Source: Burkholderiaceae bacterium
GTDB lineage: Bacteria > Pseudomonadota > Gammaproteobacteria > Burkholderiales > Burkholderiaceae_E
Length of the DNA: 64,000 nucleotides
Direction: 5' to 3'
Assembly: GCA_016710525.1 (NCBI GenBank)
Contig: JADJVQ010000012.1
Location: forward strand, 62,001-126,000
Shown: piece after piece, positions 1-8,725 of the stretch
Layout of the letters: every line of letters starts with the position of its first letter
Numbering within the stretch: the first letter of the stretch is position 1
Notes under the pieces: generated by a model
The model's input: only the letters and a program-made list of their open reading frames with translations
Told to the model about the DNA's origin: nothing
Databases searched by the model: none
Position numbers and translations under genes: made by a program

Positions 1-608
1 CAGGCGATCGTCGCGCCCAGGCGCCGGGCCGCTGCGTGCGTCGCATCGCGCTCAACGCCCACACCCGGATGGATCTCGTTGGCGACGACCGCAAGCCGAC
101 GTCCGCCGCGAAGCGCCTCGCACAGCAGCTCGACCCGTTTGCCGGCCAGATCGGCCGACAGTGCCGAGACTCCGGTCAGCGTGCCTCCCGGACGCGACAG
201 GCTGCTGACGAGGCCGGCTTCGACCGGATCTCCGTTGATGCAGAAAACGAGCGGCCGTGTGCCGGCGGCCGTACGCGCCCCGAAGACCATCGGCCCGATC
301 GCCACGATCAGCTGCGCGTCGAGCGCGACCAGTTCGGCGGTCAGTGCATCGCTCTGCGGCCGGCCGCCCTCGCGGACCAGCAGTTCGAGGTCGCGCCCGA
401 AGTGCCAGCCGCGCGCGATCAGTTCCGCGCGGAAGGCCTCCAGTGCGAGCGCTGACGCCGACGTGCCCGCCGCCCCGTTCCAGCCCAGCCATCCGATGCG
501 CACCGGCCGGCTTCGCTGGGCTCGTGCGATGCGCGCGAACGCAAGCGAGGTCAGCGAAACGAGCGCCGCACGGCGCCCGATCGGCAATCGTTCAAGGCAG
601 GTGCGCAT
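1..608 (-). CDS. ABC transporter substrate-binding protein (PF04392-like), truncated by window edge
   Basis: The reading frame is open from an ATG at 608 to the left edge, about 202 codons with no stop, so the C-terminus lies outside the window. The start is supported by a GGAGG box directly upstream. The protein begins with a short basic stretch and a hydrophobic segment that looks like an export signal. It continues as a periplasmic-binding-like fold with segments such as VRIGWLGWN, VAIGPMVFGARTA and SLSRPGGTLTGVS. That last pattern is typical of the ABC_sub_bind (TrpX/YnjB-like) family, which feeds branched-chain-type importers; the ligand cannot be told. It is transcribed divergently from the Bug gene at 823 across about 214 bases. 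The family call rests on motif recall only. Confidence 0.75.
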   Translation of the reverse strand, partial: MRTCLERLPIGRRAALVSLTSLAFARIARAQRSRPVRIGWLGWNGAAGTSASALALEAFRAELIARGWHFGRDLELLVREGGRPQSDALTAELVALDAQLIVAIGPMVFGARTAAGTRPLVFCINGDPVEAGLVSSLSRPGGTLTGVSALSADLAGKRVELLCEALRGGRRLAVVANEIHPGVGVERDATHAAARRLGATIA

Positions 609-822
609 GGTGCCTCCAGGCTGTGGGTCTGCTCAATCTTAGCGCCGTGCGGCTGGCAGCGATCGCCGCCCGTTCATACGGAAGTATTGGTACCTGCGTC
701 GGGGCTCACTCCTACCTGCGCAGGATGTGCGATGCCTCGGCCGCGTCGAAGATCGGTCCATCGGCTCGACGCCGATCCCTTCCGAACCGTCCCCGGGCAT
801 GCCGCCCCTCGAGGAGTCCACC

Positions 823-1803
823 ATGAAGATCGATCGCCGCTGGTTTCACTGTTCGCTGCTCGCGCTGCTGGCCGGCGCCACCACCACCACCGCTGTCGCC
901 CAGCCGGGCGGCGCGTTTCCCGCCCGAGCCGTCACCATCATTCTGCCGACGCCCGCAGGCGGCCCCTCCGATATCGCGGCTCGGCTCATCGCCCGCTCGC
1001 TGACCGCGGCGTGGGGCCAGCCGGTGCTGGTCGAGAACAAGCCGGGCGCCGGCGGCGCGATCGCCGCGCAAGCGGTCATGGCGGCAGCGCCCGACGGCTA
1101 CACGCTGCTTTGGGCACAGGCGTCGTTGGCCGGTCTGCCGTTCGTGCAGCGGACCACGCCCTACCGGTCGATGAGTGAACTCGCGCCGGTGTCGAACGTG
1201 CTGCATTTCGGCTACGCGCTCTTCGTCAATCGGGACCTACCGGTGGCGAATTTCACCGACTTCGTCGCGTTCGGCCGTGCCGCGCCCAACAAGCTGAATC
1301 TTGCCACCGGCACACTGGGCGAATACATGGTGGCCGCGCATGTCCTGAAGGCCAGCGGCGTCAAGGTGCAACGCGTGGCCTACAAAGGCGGCGTGCAGCT
1401 GATGCCCGATCTGATGAGCGGGCAGGTGCAGGTCAACTTCGGGCCGATTCTGAGCGGCTTGCAGCACGCCAAGGCCGGCAAGCTGAAGATCCTGGCCTCC
1501 GCGCTGCCCCAGCGCAGTCCGCTGATGCCCGACGTGCCGACCTTCGCCGAACTCGGCATTCCGCCCGGCAATCTGCCGACCTGGAACGCCCTGTTCGCGC
1601 CGCCGCGCACGCCGCTCGAGGTGACCTCCCGGATCGCGGCCGCCGTGACTCAGGCACTCGGCGATCCGGCGGTCCGCGGTCCCCTGGAGCTCAATGGCGC
1701 CGACCTGCTGGGGACCTCGCCCCAGCAGCTGGCCGATGCAGTCGAGGCAGCCACATCGGCCTGGAAGACCTTCGTTCGCGAACACGACATCGCGCAGGAG
1801 TGA
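823..1803 (+). CDS. Bug/TctC family tripartite tricarboxylate-type periplasmic receptor
   Basis: A 326-residue protein of the usual Bug length. It opens with a signal peptide (MKIDRRWF, a hydrophobic run, AVAQPGG) and the mature start FPARAVTIILPTPAGGPSDIAAR matches the Bug signature. The central VENKPGAGGAIAAQ and VAYKGGVQLMPDLMSGQVQ segments form the ligand cleft. Such proteins bind small carboxylates or related compounds in the periplasm; many occur without a dedicated membrane component, as here. The ATG at 823 was chosen because GAGGAG lies 6 bases upstream; an in-frame ATG at 727 would add a non-signal extension. The stop codon is followed directly by the O-methyltransferase gene, so the two are probably co-transcribed. 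Confidence 0.9.
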   Translation: MKIDRRWFHCSLLALLAGATTTTAVAQPGGAFPARAVTIILPTPAGGPSDIAARLIARSLTAAWGQPVLVENKPGAGGAIAAQAVMAAAPDGYTLLWAQASLAGLPFVQRTTPYRSMSELAPVSNVLHFGYALFVNRDLPVANFTDFVAFGRAAPNKLNLATGTLGEYMVAAHVLKASGVKVQRVAYKGGVQLMPDLMSGQVQVNFGPILSGLQHAKAGKLKILASALPQRSPLMPDVPTFAELGIPPGNLPTWNALFAPPRTPLEVTSRIAAAVTQALGDPAVRGPLELNGADLLGTSPQQLADAVEAATSAWKTFVREHDIAQE

Positions 1804-1808
1804 GCACC

Positions 1809-2786
1809 ATGGCCTCACGCAGACTTCCAGAAAAGGCGCGGGTGCCCGCCCGCGCCGCCACGCGGCTGTTGCAGGACATCGTGGGCGCCTGGCGCTGCCA
1901 GGCGCTGCACGCCGCGGTGCAGCTGCAGATTCCGGAGCACCTCGCGGATGGGCCGCGGACCGTCTCCGACCTGAGCGCCGTGCTCGCCTGCAGCCCCGAC
2001 GGGCTGGCCCGGCTGCTGCGCGCGTTGTGTGTGCTGGGGGTTTGCACCGGATATCGCGGCGAACGCTTCGGGCTTTCGCGCACTGGCCGGCTGCTGTGTG
2101 CCGACCCCGGCGACGACGCCGGGGCGAGCCTGCGGCCCCTGGTGCAATGGTGGGGCGGACCTTTGTGGCCGATGTGGGGTGAGCTGTCCTACAGCGTGCG
2201 CACCGGTCTGAGCGCCCGGCGCAAGCTGACTGGCGAGGCGCGCTACGCGTATCTCGACAAGGGCGATGGCGCGGCGCAGCTGTTCCATGGCGCGCAACGC
2301 GCGATGACCGCGCTGATCCTCGACGATCTCGCGCAATGGCGCGGCTGGGACAACGTGCGTACGGTCGTCGACGTCGGCGGCGGCCACGGCCAGCTGGCGC
2401 TCGCCATGCTGGCCCGTCATCGGGATTTGCGGGGCCTTGTCTTCGACCTGCCGCACGCCCAGGGCGGCGCTCACGAGGCCATCGCATCGGCCGGTCTCGA
2501 GTCGCGTTGCCGCTTCGAGGCGGGCAGCTTCTTCGAAGCTGTGCCGGCAGGGGCGGACTGCTATCTGCTCAAGAGCATCCTGCACAACTGGGACGAAGGC
2601 GTGGTACGCACTGACCTCAATATGCTGGCGGGTCTGGGCGGTCGCGAACGCACGCTCGATGAGTACGGTGCGCTGCTTGGCGAGGCGGGTCTGCGCATCG
2701 ACTCCGTGTCCGCTCTGAGCTTCGAATTCAGTGTCATCGAACTGCGCAGTGCGAATCAGTCGATCAGTGCGCCGCCCGGCTCGTGA
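1809..2786 (+). CDS. SAM-dependent O-methyltransferase (PF00891 type) with an internal deletion
   Basis: The N-terminal part (about residues 10-95) is the dimerisation/winged-helix domain of plant-type O-methyltransferases. It is followed by the SAM-binding motif VVDVGGGHGQLAL and the acceptor-side motif LLKSILHNWDEG. In the family some 40 residues separate HNWD from the DLNML...GGRERT segment; these hold the strand with the acidic residue (LLLVE) and the next helix. Here the text runs directly from HNWDEG to VVRTDLNML, so that block is missing in frame. The enzyme may therefore be inactive. Start: ATG at 1809 has AGGAG 8 bases upstream; a GTG at 1800 overlapping the previous stop is possible. 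The 3' end overlaps the convergent metallophosphoesterase gene. Confidence 0.82.
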   Translation: MASRRLPEKARVPARAATRLLQDIVGAWRCQALHAAVQLQIPEHLADGPRTVSDLSAVLACSPDGLARLLRALCVLGVCTGYRGERFGLSRTGRLLCADPGDDAGASLRPLVQWWGGPLWPMWGELSYSVRTGLSARRKLTGEARYAYLDKGDGAAQLFHGAQRAMTALILDDLAQWRGWDNVRTVVDVGGGHGQLALAMLARHRDLRGLVFDLPHAQGGAHEAIASAGLESRCRFEAGSFFEAVPAGADCYLLKSILHNWDEGVVRTDLNMLAGLGGRERTLDEYGALLGEAGLRIDSVSALSFEFSVIELRSANQSISAPPGS

Positions 2787-3588
2787 AACGGAAACGGGCC
2801 CTGATGGTCGCCGATGGCCGCAAGGTGCGTGACCACGCCGGTCTGCGGCGTGTACGCATGCAATCGGAATCCCGGCGGCTCCATCCGGACTGGGACGCTG
2901 CCTGCGGCGACAGATCCAGGCAGACCTGGTGCGCCGGAGCCGGGCTGGTGCTGGCCAGCGTTCCCGCGAAGCGCACGTCGATCGCACGATGCAGGTGCCC
3001 GCACACGATGCGTTCGACGTTGGGATGGCGGGCGATGAGGGACCTGAGTTCATCGATCCCCGAGAGCAGTCCGATCTGGTCCATGTGGCCGATCAGCGTG
3101 GTGAACGGCGGATGATGCATCGCCACGATGACCGGCTCGCCGGTGCAGGCGGCCAGCGCCTGCTCCAGCCAGTCCAGGCGCCGCGCGCACAGCGCACCAT
3201 GGCTCTGCCCGGCAACCGTGGTGTCCAGGCTGATCAGCCGCAGCGGACCGATCCGGGCGCAGTACTGCATGAACCCATCGGCCATCGGCTGCTGCAGATA
3301 GGCGTGCTCCGGGAAGCACTGCCGCATCATCGCGGGATCGTCGTGATTGCCGGGCAGCAGGTACAAGGGGACGCGGATCGGTGCCAGCAGCGAGGCCAGG
3401 TGTTCGTATTCCTGGCGGCGTCCGAAGTCGACCAGATCACCGGTGATCAGCACCGCGTCGGGTTGCTGCGGCAGCGCCATCAGGCTGGCCACCGCGCGCC
3501 GCAGATAGTCGGCAGTGTCGACCCGGCCATAGGCGATGCGGCCGGGTTCGCGGATGTGCGGGTCGGACAATTGGGCGATCAGCGTCAT
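2756..3588 (-). CDS. Metallophosphoesterase, CpdA/GpdQ-like phosphodiesterase, frameshifted near the 3' end
   Basis: Calcineurin-like phosphoesterase with the complete metal-binding set: SDPHI at the N-terminus, ITGDLVDFG, LPGNHD, MHHPP and VCGHLH. The family hydrolyses phosphodiesters such as cyclic nucleotides or glycerophosphodiesters. In the starting frame the last 55 residues are arginine-rich and unlike the family, ending at 2764. The expected tail (RMEPPGFRLHAY...GPFPFHEPG) is read in another frame that ends at 2756. A one-base shift near 2890-2905, in or next to a CCC run, therefore splits the gene. It lies 17 bases after the ABC ATPase gene and is probably the last gene of that operon, which suggests that it cleaves an imported phosphodiester. 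The 3' end overlaps the O-methyltransferase gene. Confidence 0.85.
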
Positions 3589-3605
3589 GACAGGTGTCTC
3601 CCGGG

Positions 3606-4688
3606 TCAGGGTTCAGGGGAATCGTCGAACCAGGGCATCCAGCGCTGCGCCTCGATCGACACGCCCACGCGCTCGCCGACCCGGGCGGTGCTGTCGCGAT
3701 CGACCTCGGCGGTCAGCGCACAGCCCGCGCCGTCCAGATGCAGCTGCACCCGCTCGCCGAGAAACACACGGCGGGCGATGGTGAGTGTCGCCCGTCCGGG
3801 CTGAGGTGATCCCACCCGAACATCTTCCGGGCGGACCAGCAGCGCCGGGCAGTCGCGCAGATGATCGGGGCAGGGCCAGCGGGCATCGGCCAGCGTCACC
3901 AGGCCGGACGCGCGCGCGGCCGGATCGCGTGGCACCCGATGCACCCGGCCCAGGAACTCCGCCAGAAAGGGATGCCCCGGGTCACGGTACAGCGCCTCGC
4001 CCACGCCCAGGCCGACGATGACGCCCGCGCGCATGATGGCCAGGCGATCGGCGATCGCCAGCGCCTCCTGCTGATCGTGGGTGACGTGCACGGTGGTGAT
4101 GCGCAGGCGGCGCAGCAGTTCGGCCAGTTCGTCGCGCAGTTGCTCCTTGAGCTTGGCGTCGAGCGCGGTCAGGGGTTCGTCCAGCAGCAGCACCCGCGGG
4201 CGGATCGCCACGGCCCGGGCCAGGGCCACACGCTGGCGCTGGCCCCCGGAGAGCTCGGCCGGGCGCTTGTGCTCCAGGCCCTGCAGCCGGACCAGGTCGA
4301 TCAGCTCGCCGACTCGCTGGCGGCGTTGCGCCTCGGGCAGGCCACGGATCCGCAGGCCATAGCCGATGTTGGCGGCCACCGTCATCTGTGGAAACAGCGC
4401 GTAGTGCTGAAACACCATGCCGACGCCGCGACGCTCGATCGGCTGCGCGGTCACCACTTCGTCGTCGAACCGAATGCTGCCGCCGGGATCCGGGGCTTCG
4501 AGCCCGGCAATGATCCGCAGCAGCGTGGTCTTGCCGCAGCCCGAGGGTCCGAGCAGCGCCAGCACTTCGCCAGGCTCGATGCGCAGCGACGTGGGCTTGA
4601 GCGCCCGGGTGCCGTCGGCGAAGGTCTTGGCGCAGTCGCGGGCCTCGACGCGAACGCTGGCCGCCGGCGCCGGGTTAGTGGATTCCAT
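3606..4688 (-). CDS. ABC transporter ATP-binding protein, Fe3+/polyamine/2-aminoethylphosphonate (FbpC/PotA/PhnT) type
   Basis: A 360-residue ATPase with Walker A GPSGCGKTT, the ELSGGQRQRVALARA signature, Walker B LLLDEPLTALD and switch VTHDQQEAL. A C-terminal TOBE-like region (about 275-355) is typical of the MalK/PotA/FbpC group. It powers the importer formed by the two permeases upstream. Its start overlaps the end of the neighbouring permease gene by 14 bases, which implies translational coupling. Substrate class is inferred from the family and from the downstream phosphodiesterase; iron, polyamine, phosphonate and phosphodiester are all possible. Confidence 0.9.
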   Translation of the reverse strand: MESTNPAPAASVRVEARDCAKTFADGTRALKPTSLRIEPGEVLALLGPSGCGKTTLLRIIAGLEAPDPGGSIRFDDEVVTAQPIERRGVGMVFQHYALFPQMTVAANIGYGLRIRGLPEAQRRQRVGELIDLVRLQGLEHKRPAELSGGQRQRVALARAVAIRPRVLLLDEPLTALDAKLKEQLRDELAELLRRLRITTVHVTHDQQEALAIADRLAIMRAGVIVGLGVGEALYRDPGHPFLAEFLGRVHRVPRDPAARASGLVTLADARWPCPDHLRDCPALLVRPEDVRVGSPQPGRATLTIARRVFLGERVQLHLDGAGCALTAEVDRDSTARVGERVGVSIEAQRWMPWFDDSPEP

Positions 4689-5469
4689 ATCGCTTCTCGA
4701 AGAGGTGGCCCAGCCATTGCATGCCCCACAGCACCGGCAGGACGACGATGAAGAAGACCAGCGTGTAGGCCGATCCGATCTCCAGGCGCATCGACGCGTA
4801 GCTGTCGGCCAGGCCCACCGGCAAGGTTCGGGTGAGCGGCGTGTGCAGCATCCAGGTCAGGTTGAATTCCCCCACCGACAGCGTGAATACCATCAGGCTG
4901 CCGGCGACGATCGAAGGCATCACCGCCGGCACCAGCACGCCCAGGAAACGCTGGCGAAAATTGGCTCCCAGCGAGCGGGCGGCCTCCTCGAGGGCCTGCA
5001 GTTCGGGTCGTGCGAACGCCGATGCCACGGTGCGCACCATGAAGGGCAGGGTGAACACCAGATGGCCCACCAGGATGAACCCGAAGCTTTGCCGAAAGCC
5101 GCGAATCTGCCCGTAGGCCAGAATCAGTGCGAGCGCGGTGGCCAGCCCGGGAACCGCCACCGGCAGCGTGATCAGTTCCTCGAACAGGCGCATCCAGCGC
5201 GAGCGGCTGCGGGCCATCGCGTAGGCGCAGGGCACTCCCGCCACCACGGTCGCCGCCACGCAGCTGGCCGCCAGCAGCATCGAGCGCGCGACCGTGTCGC
5301 CGTAGTTGGCCCAGACTTCGTCGAACCAGCGGATGGTCAGTCCGCTCTTCAATCCGGTGCTGTAGTTGTTGACCAGGCCGGCGCTCACCGACAGCAGCAT
5401 CGGGGCGACCGTGAAGACGGTGACCAGGACCGTGATCAGCAGCAGCAGCGGGGCGCGCGGGCGGGTCAT
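4675..5469 (-). CDS. ABC transporter permease, Fe/2-aminoethylphosphonate type (second permease)
   Basis: A 264-residue integral membrane protein with about six hydrophobic segments. It carries the BPD-permease EAA loop, seen as LEEAARSLGANFRQRF near residue 180. It pairs with the 269-residue permease encoded 3 bases upstream to form the membrane channel. This two-small-permease plan matches PhnU/PhnV and PotB/PotC systems rather than the single fused FbpB type found later in the window. Confidence 0.88.
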   Translation of the reverse strand: MTRPRAPLLLLITVLVTVFTVAPMLLSVSAGLVNNYSTGLKSGLTIRWFDEVWANYGDTVARSMLLAASCVAATVVAGVPCAYAMARSRSRWMRLFEELITLPVAVPGLATALALILAYGQIRGFRQSFGFILVGHLVFTLPFMVRTVASAFARPELQALEEAARSLGANFRQRFLGVLVPAVMPSIVAGSLMVFTLSVGEFNLTWMLHTPLTRTLPVGLADSYASMRLEIGSAYTLVFFIVVLPVLWGMQWLGHLFEKRYGIH

Positions 5470-5472
5470 CGG

Positions 5473-6282
5473 TCAGACACCGGCGGCCGTCGCCGGGCCG
5501 CCCAGCCGGCGGGCGGCGAACAGCACCAGCCAGGTCATCAGTCCGAGCGCGATCGACAGGGACGCCGCCAGCGCGAAGTTGGCGTAGTTGGTGAACTCGT
5601 TGTAGATCGTGATGGGGAGCACCTCGAACTTGGTCGCCAGGGTGAAGGCGGTGCCGAAGGCGCCCATCGCGGTGGCAAACACGATGGCCCCGCAGGCCAG
5701 CGTGGTCGGCGCCAGCCCGGGCAGCCAGACGTCGAGCACGATGCGCCAGCGCGATGCGCCCAGCGAGCGGGCCGCCTCTTCGAGCTGGGTGTCCATCGAT
5801 TCGGCCGCGGCGGTGAAGGTGGCAATCGCACGCGGCAGCGAGAAGTACAGATAGGCCAGGAACAGGCCGGTCAGCCCGTAGGCGAAGGTGATGCGCTCGC
5901 CGGTGAGCGCTTCGGCCAGCTGCGCGACCACACCCTGGCGCCCGCCCAGCAGGATCACGAAGAAACCGACGATCACCCCCGGGAACGACAGCGGCAGCGA
6001 GAGCACCGACAACAGCACGCGGCGCCCGGCGAATCGCGTGCGGGCCAGATACAGACCGACCGCGGCACCCAGCACCAGCGTAGCCACCGTGACCACCAGC
6101 GAGAGTCCGACCGTATTGGCCAGGCTGGCGGCATACCGCGGATGGGTGAGCACGGCCAGGTAGGTCTGCCAGCCCTTGGCGGCCGGCAGCACCACCAGCC
6201 AGGCCATGGGCAGCAGCCAGAAGGCGCCGAACACCGCTGCGGCAGGCGCCAGGCAGGCAATGCCCAGCAGGCGCGGGCTCAT
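5473..6282 (-). CDS. ABC transporter permease, Fe/2-aminoethylphosphonate type (first permease)
   Basis: A 269-residue permease with an N-terminal membrane helix and a conserved cytoplasmic EAA loop (EEAARSLGASRWRI) that contacts the ATPase. It follows the binding-protein gene after 28 bases and ends 3 bases before the second permease. The pair of similar-sized permeases with one ATPase and one binding protein makes a complete importer. Confidence 0.88.
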   Translation of the reverse strand: MSPRLLGIACLAPAAAVFGAFWLLPMAWLVVLPAAKGWQTYLAVLTHPRYAASLANTVGLSLVVTVATLVLGAAVGLYLARTRFAGRRVLLSVLSLPLSFPGVIVGFFVILLGGRQGVVAQLAEALTGERITFAYGLTGLFLAYLYFSLPRAIATFTAAAESMDTQLEEAARSLGASRWRIVLDVWLPGLAPTTLACGAIVFATAMGAFGTAFTLATKFEVLPITIYNEFTNYANFALAASLSIALGLMTWLVLFAARRLGGPATAAGV

Positions 6283-6310
6283 GTCGGGAATCCGGCTGCA
6301 CGCACGAAAG

Positions 6311-7351
6311 TTATTGGACGTCCTTCAGGTAACGATCCGAGAACGCCTTTTGCACCGTGGCCATCTTGGCGTAGTCCACCGGCTTGGCGCGAGCGTACTC
6401 CGAGGCCGGCAGGAAGCGCGACTGCGCTTCCTTGGAGATCGCCGAAGCGCGCACCGGACGCAGGTAGGCATTGGCCCAGATCGCCTGGCCTTCGTCGGAC
6501 AGGATGAACTCGAGCGCCTTCTGGCCGTTGGCCGCATTGGGACCCTTGTTCACGAGACTCATCACGTAGGGCACCACCACACTGCCCTCGGCCGGAATGA
6601 CGAACTCGACATTGGCCTTGTCCTTGTACTTGGCGCGGTAGGCGTTGAAGTCGTAGTCGAGCAGGATCGCGATCTCGCCCGAGAGCACCCGGGCATAGGA
6701 GGTCTGCTTGGGCACGATGGGGTCGTTCTTCTTCAGGGCCTTGAAGTAGTCGATCGCCGGGCCGAAGTTGTCCATCGATCCGCCGCGCGCCTGGTTGATG
6801 GCCACCGCCCCCACATAGCCGACGAAGGCCGACGCGGGGTCGAGGTAGCCGATCAGGCCCTTGTACTCGGGCTTGAGCAGGTCGGCCCAGGATCGCGGCA
6901 CCGGTTTGCCCTTGAGGGCATCGACGTTGACCATGAAGCCCAGGGTGCCCGAATGGATGGTGAACCAGTGGCCTTCCGGATCCTTCAGGCCCTCGGGAAT
7001 GTCGTTCCAGGCGCTGGGCTTGTAGGCAGTGGTCACACCGTCTTTGCGGGCCTGCACGCCGAAGGTCACGCCGTAGTAGGCGATGTCGGCCACCGGACTG
7101 GCTTTTTCAGCCACCAGCTGCGCCAGCGTCTGACCGGAGTTCTTGTTGTCCGGGGGAACGGTGATGCCTGTCTTGGACTTGATGGCGCGCAGCTGCGAGG
7201 CCCAGTCGGCCCACTCGGGCGGGCAGTTGTAGCAGATCGCGGTCTGAGCCTGGGCCAGGTTCGCGCCCAGCAGCGCAGGCGCCAGCCACAGGGCGGCGCT
7301 GGTGACGACAGCGGTGGCGGTCGCACGGGCCATTCGGGTGATTCGGTTCAT
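6311..7351 (-). CDS. ABC transporter periplasmic substrate-binding protein, Fe/AEP-like
   Basis: Type II binding protein of about 346 residues. It has a signal peptide (basic start, then AALWLAPALLGANLAQAQ) and a mature N-terminus AICYNCPPEWADW that precedes a region with KTGITVPPDNKNSGQTL. The segment SWADLLKPEYKGLIGYLDP is the hinge pattern of the iron/aminoethylphosphonate/polyamine group. The ATG at 7351 is preferred: the GGAG box sits 9 bases before it, whereas the ATG at 7360 abuts that box, although 7360 overlaps the regulator stop as ATGA. The protein delivers the ligand to the two permeases encoded downstream. The tyrosine and aspartate-rich ligand site of true ferric-binding proteins is not obvious, so iron is not assured. 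Confidence 0.88.
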   Translation of the reverse strand: MNRITRMARATATAVVTSAALWLAPALLGANLAQAQTAICYNCPPEWADWASQLRAIKSKTGITVPPDNKNSGQTLAQLVAEKASPVADIAYYGVTFGVQARKDGVTTAYKPSAWNDIPEGLKDPEGHWFTIHSGTLGFMVNVDALKGKPVPRSWADLLKPEYKGLIGYLDPASAFVGYVGAVAINQARGGSMDNFGPAIDYFKALKKNDPIVPKQTSYARVLSGEIAILLDYDFNAYRAKYKDKANVEFVIPAEGSVVVPYVMSLVNKGPNAANGQKALEFILSDEGQAIWANAYLRPVRASAISKEAQSRFLPASEYARAKPVDYAKMATVQKAFSDRYLKDVQ

Positions 7352-7356
7352 CGGGA

Positions 7357-8454
7357 TCATCTCCAGTGGATAGGGACGCAGGGTTGATCGGTCAGGCCAA
7401 GCCGGTCCGGGCCGCGTTGAGAACGGATAGCCGGCGCCGGGCCGGGTGCGGGCGCGGGCGCGGGCGGCCGCGCACAGGATTCTCCGGCGCGGATGCCATA
7501 GGCAAGGCTGTGGCTGTCGCTCGCGCTGGGCGCGACGCGCTCCCGCAGGGCTGCCAGCAGCCAGTCGACGCAGGTTTGTCCGATGGCACGATTGGGTTGC
7601 ACCACGGTACTCAACTGCGGCGAGAGGTCTTCGCCGAGCGTGATCCCGTCGAACCCGACGACCGACAGATCCTGCGGTACCCGCAGCCCGGCGAGCGCGG
7701 CGGCACGCAGGCAGCGAACGGCCAGCAGGTCATTGGAACAGACCAGCGCGCTGGGCCGGTCCGGGCGAACCAGGCGATCGGTCAATGCCGGCAGCGCGGC
7801 CTGCATGAACGGGACTTCGATCAGTTCGCGGCGGATCCTTGGCCGGCTGTCGGCGGCCCGCTGGAACCCGCGATAGCGCTGGCGGGCCCGGTCCGAGGCG
7901 TTCAGCGTGCCGCTGACCATGGCGATGCGACGGTGCCCCAGGTCGGCAAGCCAGGCGACGACCTCGGCACAGGCGGCTTCGCCATCGACCGACACGCAAG
8001 GCTGATGCGGATGTCGGTTGTAGGCCAGCACATAGGGCAGGGCATGATCCTGCAGCCGGGCGAGGCTGGCCGATCGGGCGGCGTTGGCCACGGTCAGGAT
8101 CACGCCGTCGACCGTGTGCGCCAGCAGCTGTCCGATCGCATCGGCCTCATGGGTCCGCTGGTAGTGGCTGAACAGCGGCACGATCGCGTAGCCCGACTGG
8201 TGCGCCCTCGCCGCGATGCCTTCCAGGCATTCGGCGAACACGGGATTGAGCAGGGTCGGCAGCACGACGCCGAGGGTCCGGCTGCGCCTCGTGCGCAGGG
8301 TTCGGGCAGTGGCGTTGGGTGAGTAGCCCAGGGCCTCGGCGCAGGCCCGGACCCGATCGCGAGTGTCGCGCGCGACGATCTGCGGCGAATTGAATACTCG
8401 CGAGACGGTGGCGATCGACACTCCGGCCTGGGTGGCAACGTGCTGGATGGACAT
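7357..8454 (-). CDS. LacI/GalR family transcriptional regulator of the ABC-phosphodiesterase operon
   Basis: A 365-residue regulator with the LacI helix-turn-helix at the N-terminus (IQHVATQAGVSIATVSRVFN) and hinge helix NATARTLRTRRS. A periplasmic-binding-like effector domain follows (TLGVVLPTLLNPVF, VDGVILTVAN, VVGFDGITLGEDLSPQLSTV). The last 30 residues are an unusual proline/alanine-rich tail. The gene is the first of the import operon: its stop overlaps the first possible start of the binding-protein gene. A perfect 18-bp palindrome 6 bases upstream is the likely autoregulatory operator. The inducer is probably the transported compound or its hydrolysis product. Confidence 0.92.
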   Translation of the reverse strand: MSIQHVATQAGVSIATVSRVFNSPQIVARDTRDRVRACAEALGYSPNATARTLRTRRSRTLGVVLPTLLNPVFAECLEGIAARAHQSGYAIVPLFSHYQRTHEADAIGQLLAHTVDGVILTVANAARSASLARLQDHALPYVLAYNRHPHQPCVSVDGEAACAEVVAWLADLGHRRIAMVSGTLNASDRARQRYRGFQRAADSRPRIRRELIEVPFMQAALPALTDRLVRPDRPSALVCSNDLLAVRCLRAAALAGLRVPQDLSVVGFDGITLGEDLSPQLSTVVQPNRAIGQTCVDWLLAALRERVAPSASDSHSLAYGIRAGESCARPPAPAPAPGPAPAIRSQRGPDRLGLTDQPCVPIHWR

Positions 8455-8459
8455 GGCGG

Positions 8460-8477
8460 GCTGAAAACGTTTTCAGC
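8460..8477. promoter_or_regulatory. LacI-family operator palindrome
   Basis: GCTGAAAACGTTTTCAGC is a perfect 18-bp inverted repeat with the central CG expected for LacI/GalR operators. It lies 6 bases before the start of the lacI-type gene, so bound repressor would block transcription of the whole operon. Confidence 0.85.
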
Positions 8478-8677
8478 TTAGCGGGGTTCGGTGACGGAAT
8501 CATGACGCGCTGCGTCATGCCCGCTGGGCGGACCGGGCGTGATCGATGTCATGTCGAAATTGCTGACGCCCGCGGTCGATCCCTTGCCGGCGGGGGGATG
8601 GCGCGGCAAGCTGCCGGAAACAAAAAATCCTGACAAGACAATCGCTTGCCGCAGGCCGAGTGCCTGGCCACGAAAAC

Positions 8678-8693
8678 TGGCACGCTTGTTGCT
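8678..8693 (+). promoter_or_regulatory. Sigma-54 (RpoN) -24/-12 promoter of the PEP-CTERM gene
   Basis: TGGCAC, five bases, TTGCT. The -24 GG and -12 GC are separated by exactly ten bases, as sigma-54 requires. The predicted transcript starts near 8704, about 22 bases before the ATG at 8726. Confidence 0.82.
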
Positions 8694-8725
8694 ATTCTGC
8701 GATCATCAACTTCGGATAGATCACC

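Noticed and set aside
4417..6507. Long open frames on the strand opposite the ABC transporter genes (also at 9582-12515 and 41162-42847)
   Set aside because: They lie fully antisense to genes with clear family motifs and have Gln/Arg/Gly/His-rich text without domains, as expected from high GC.
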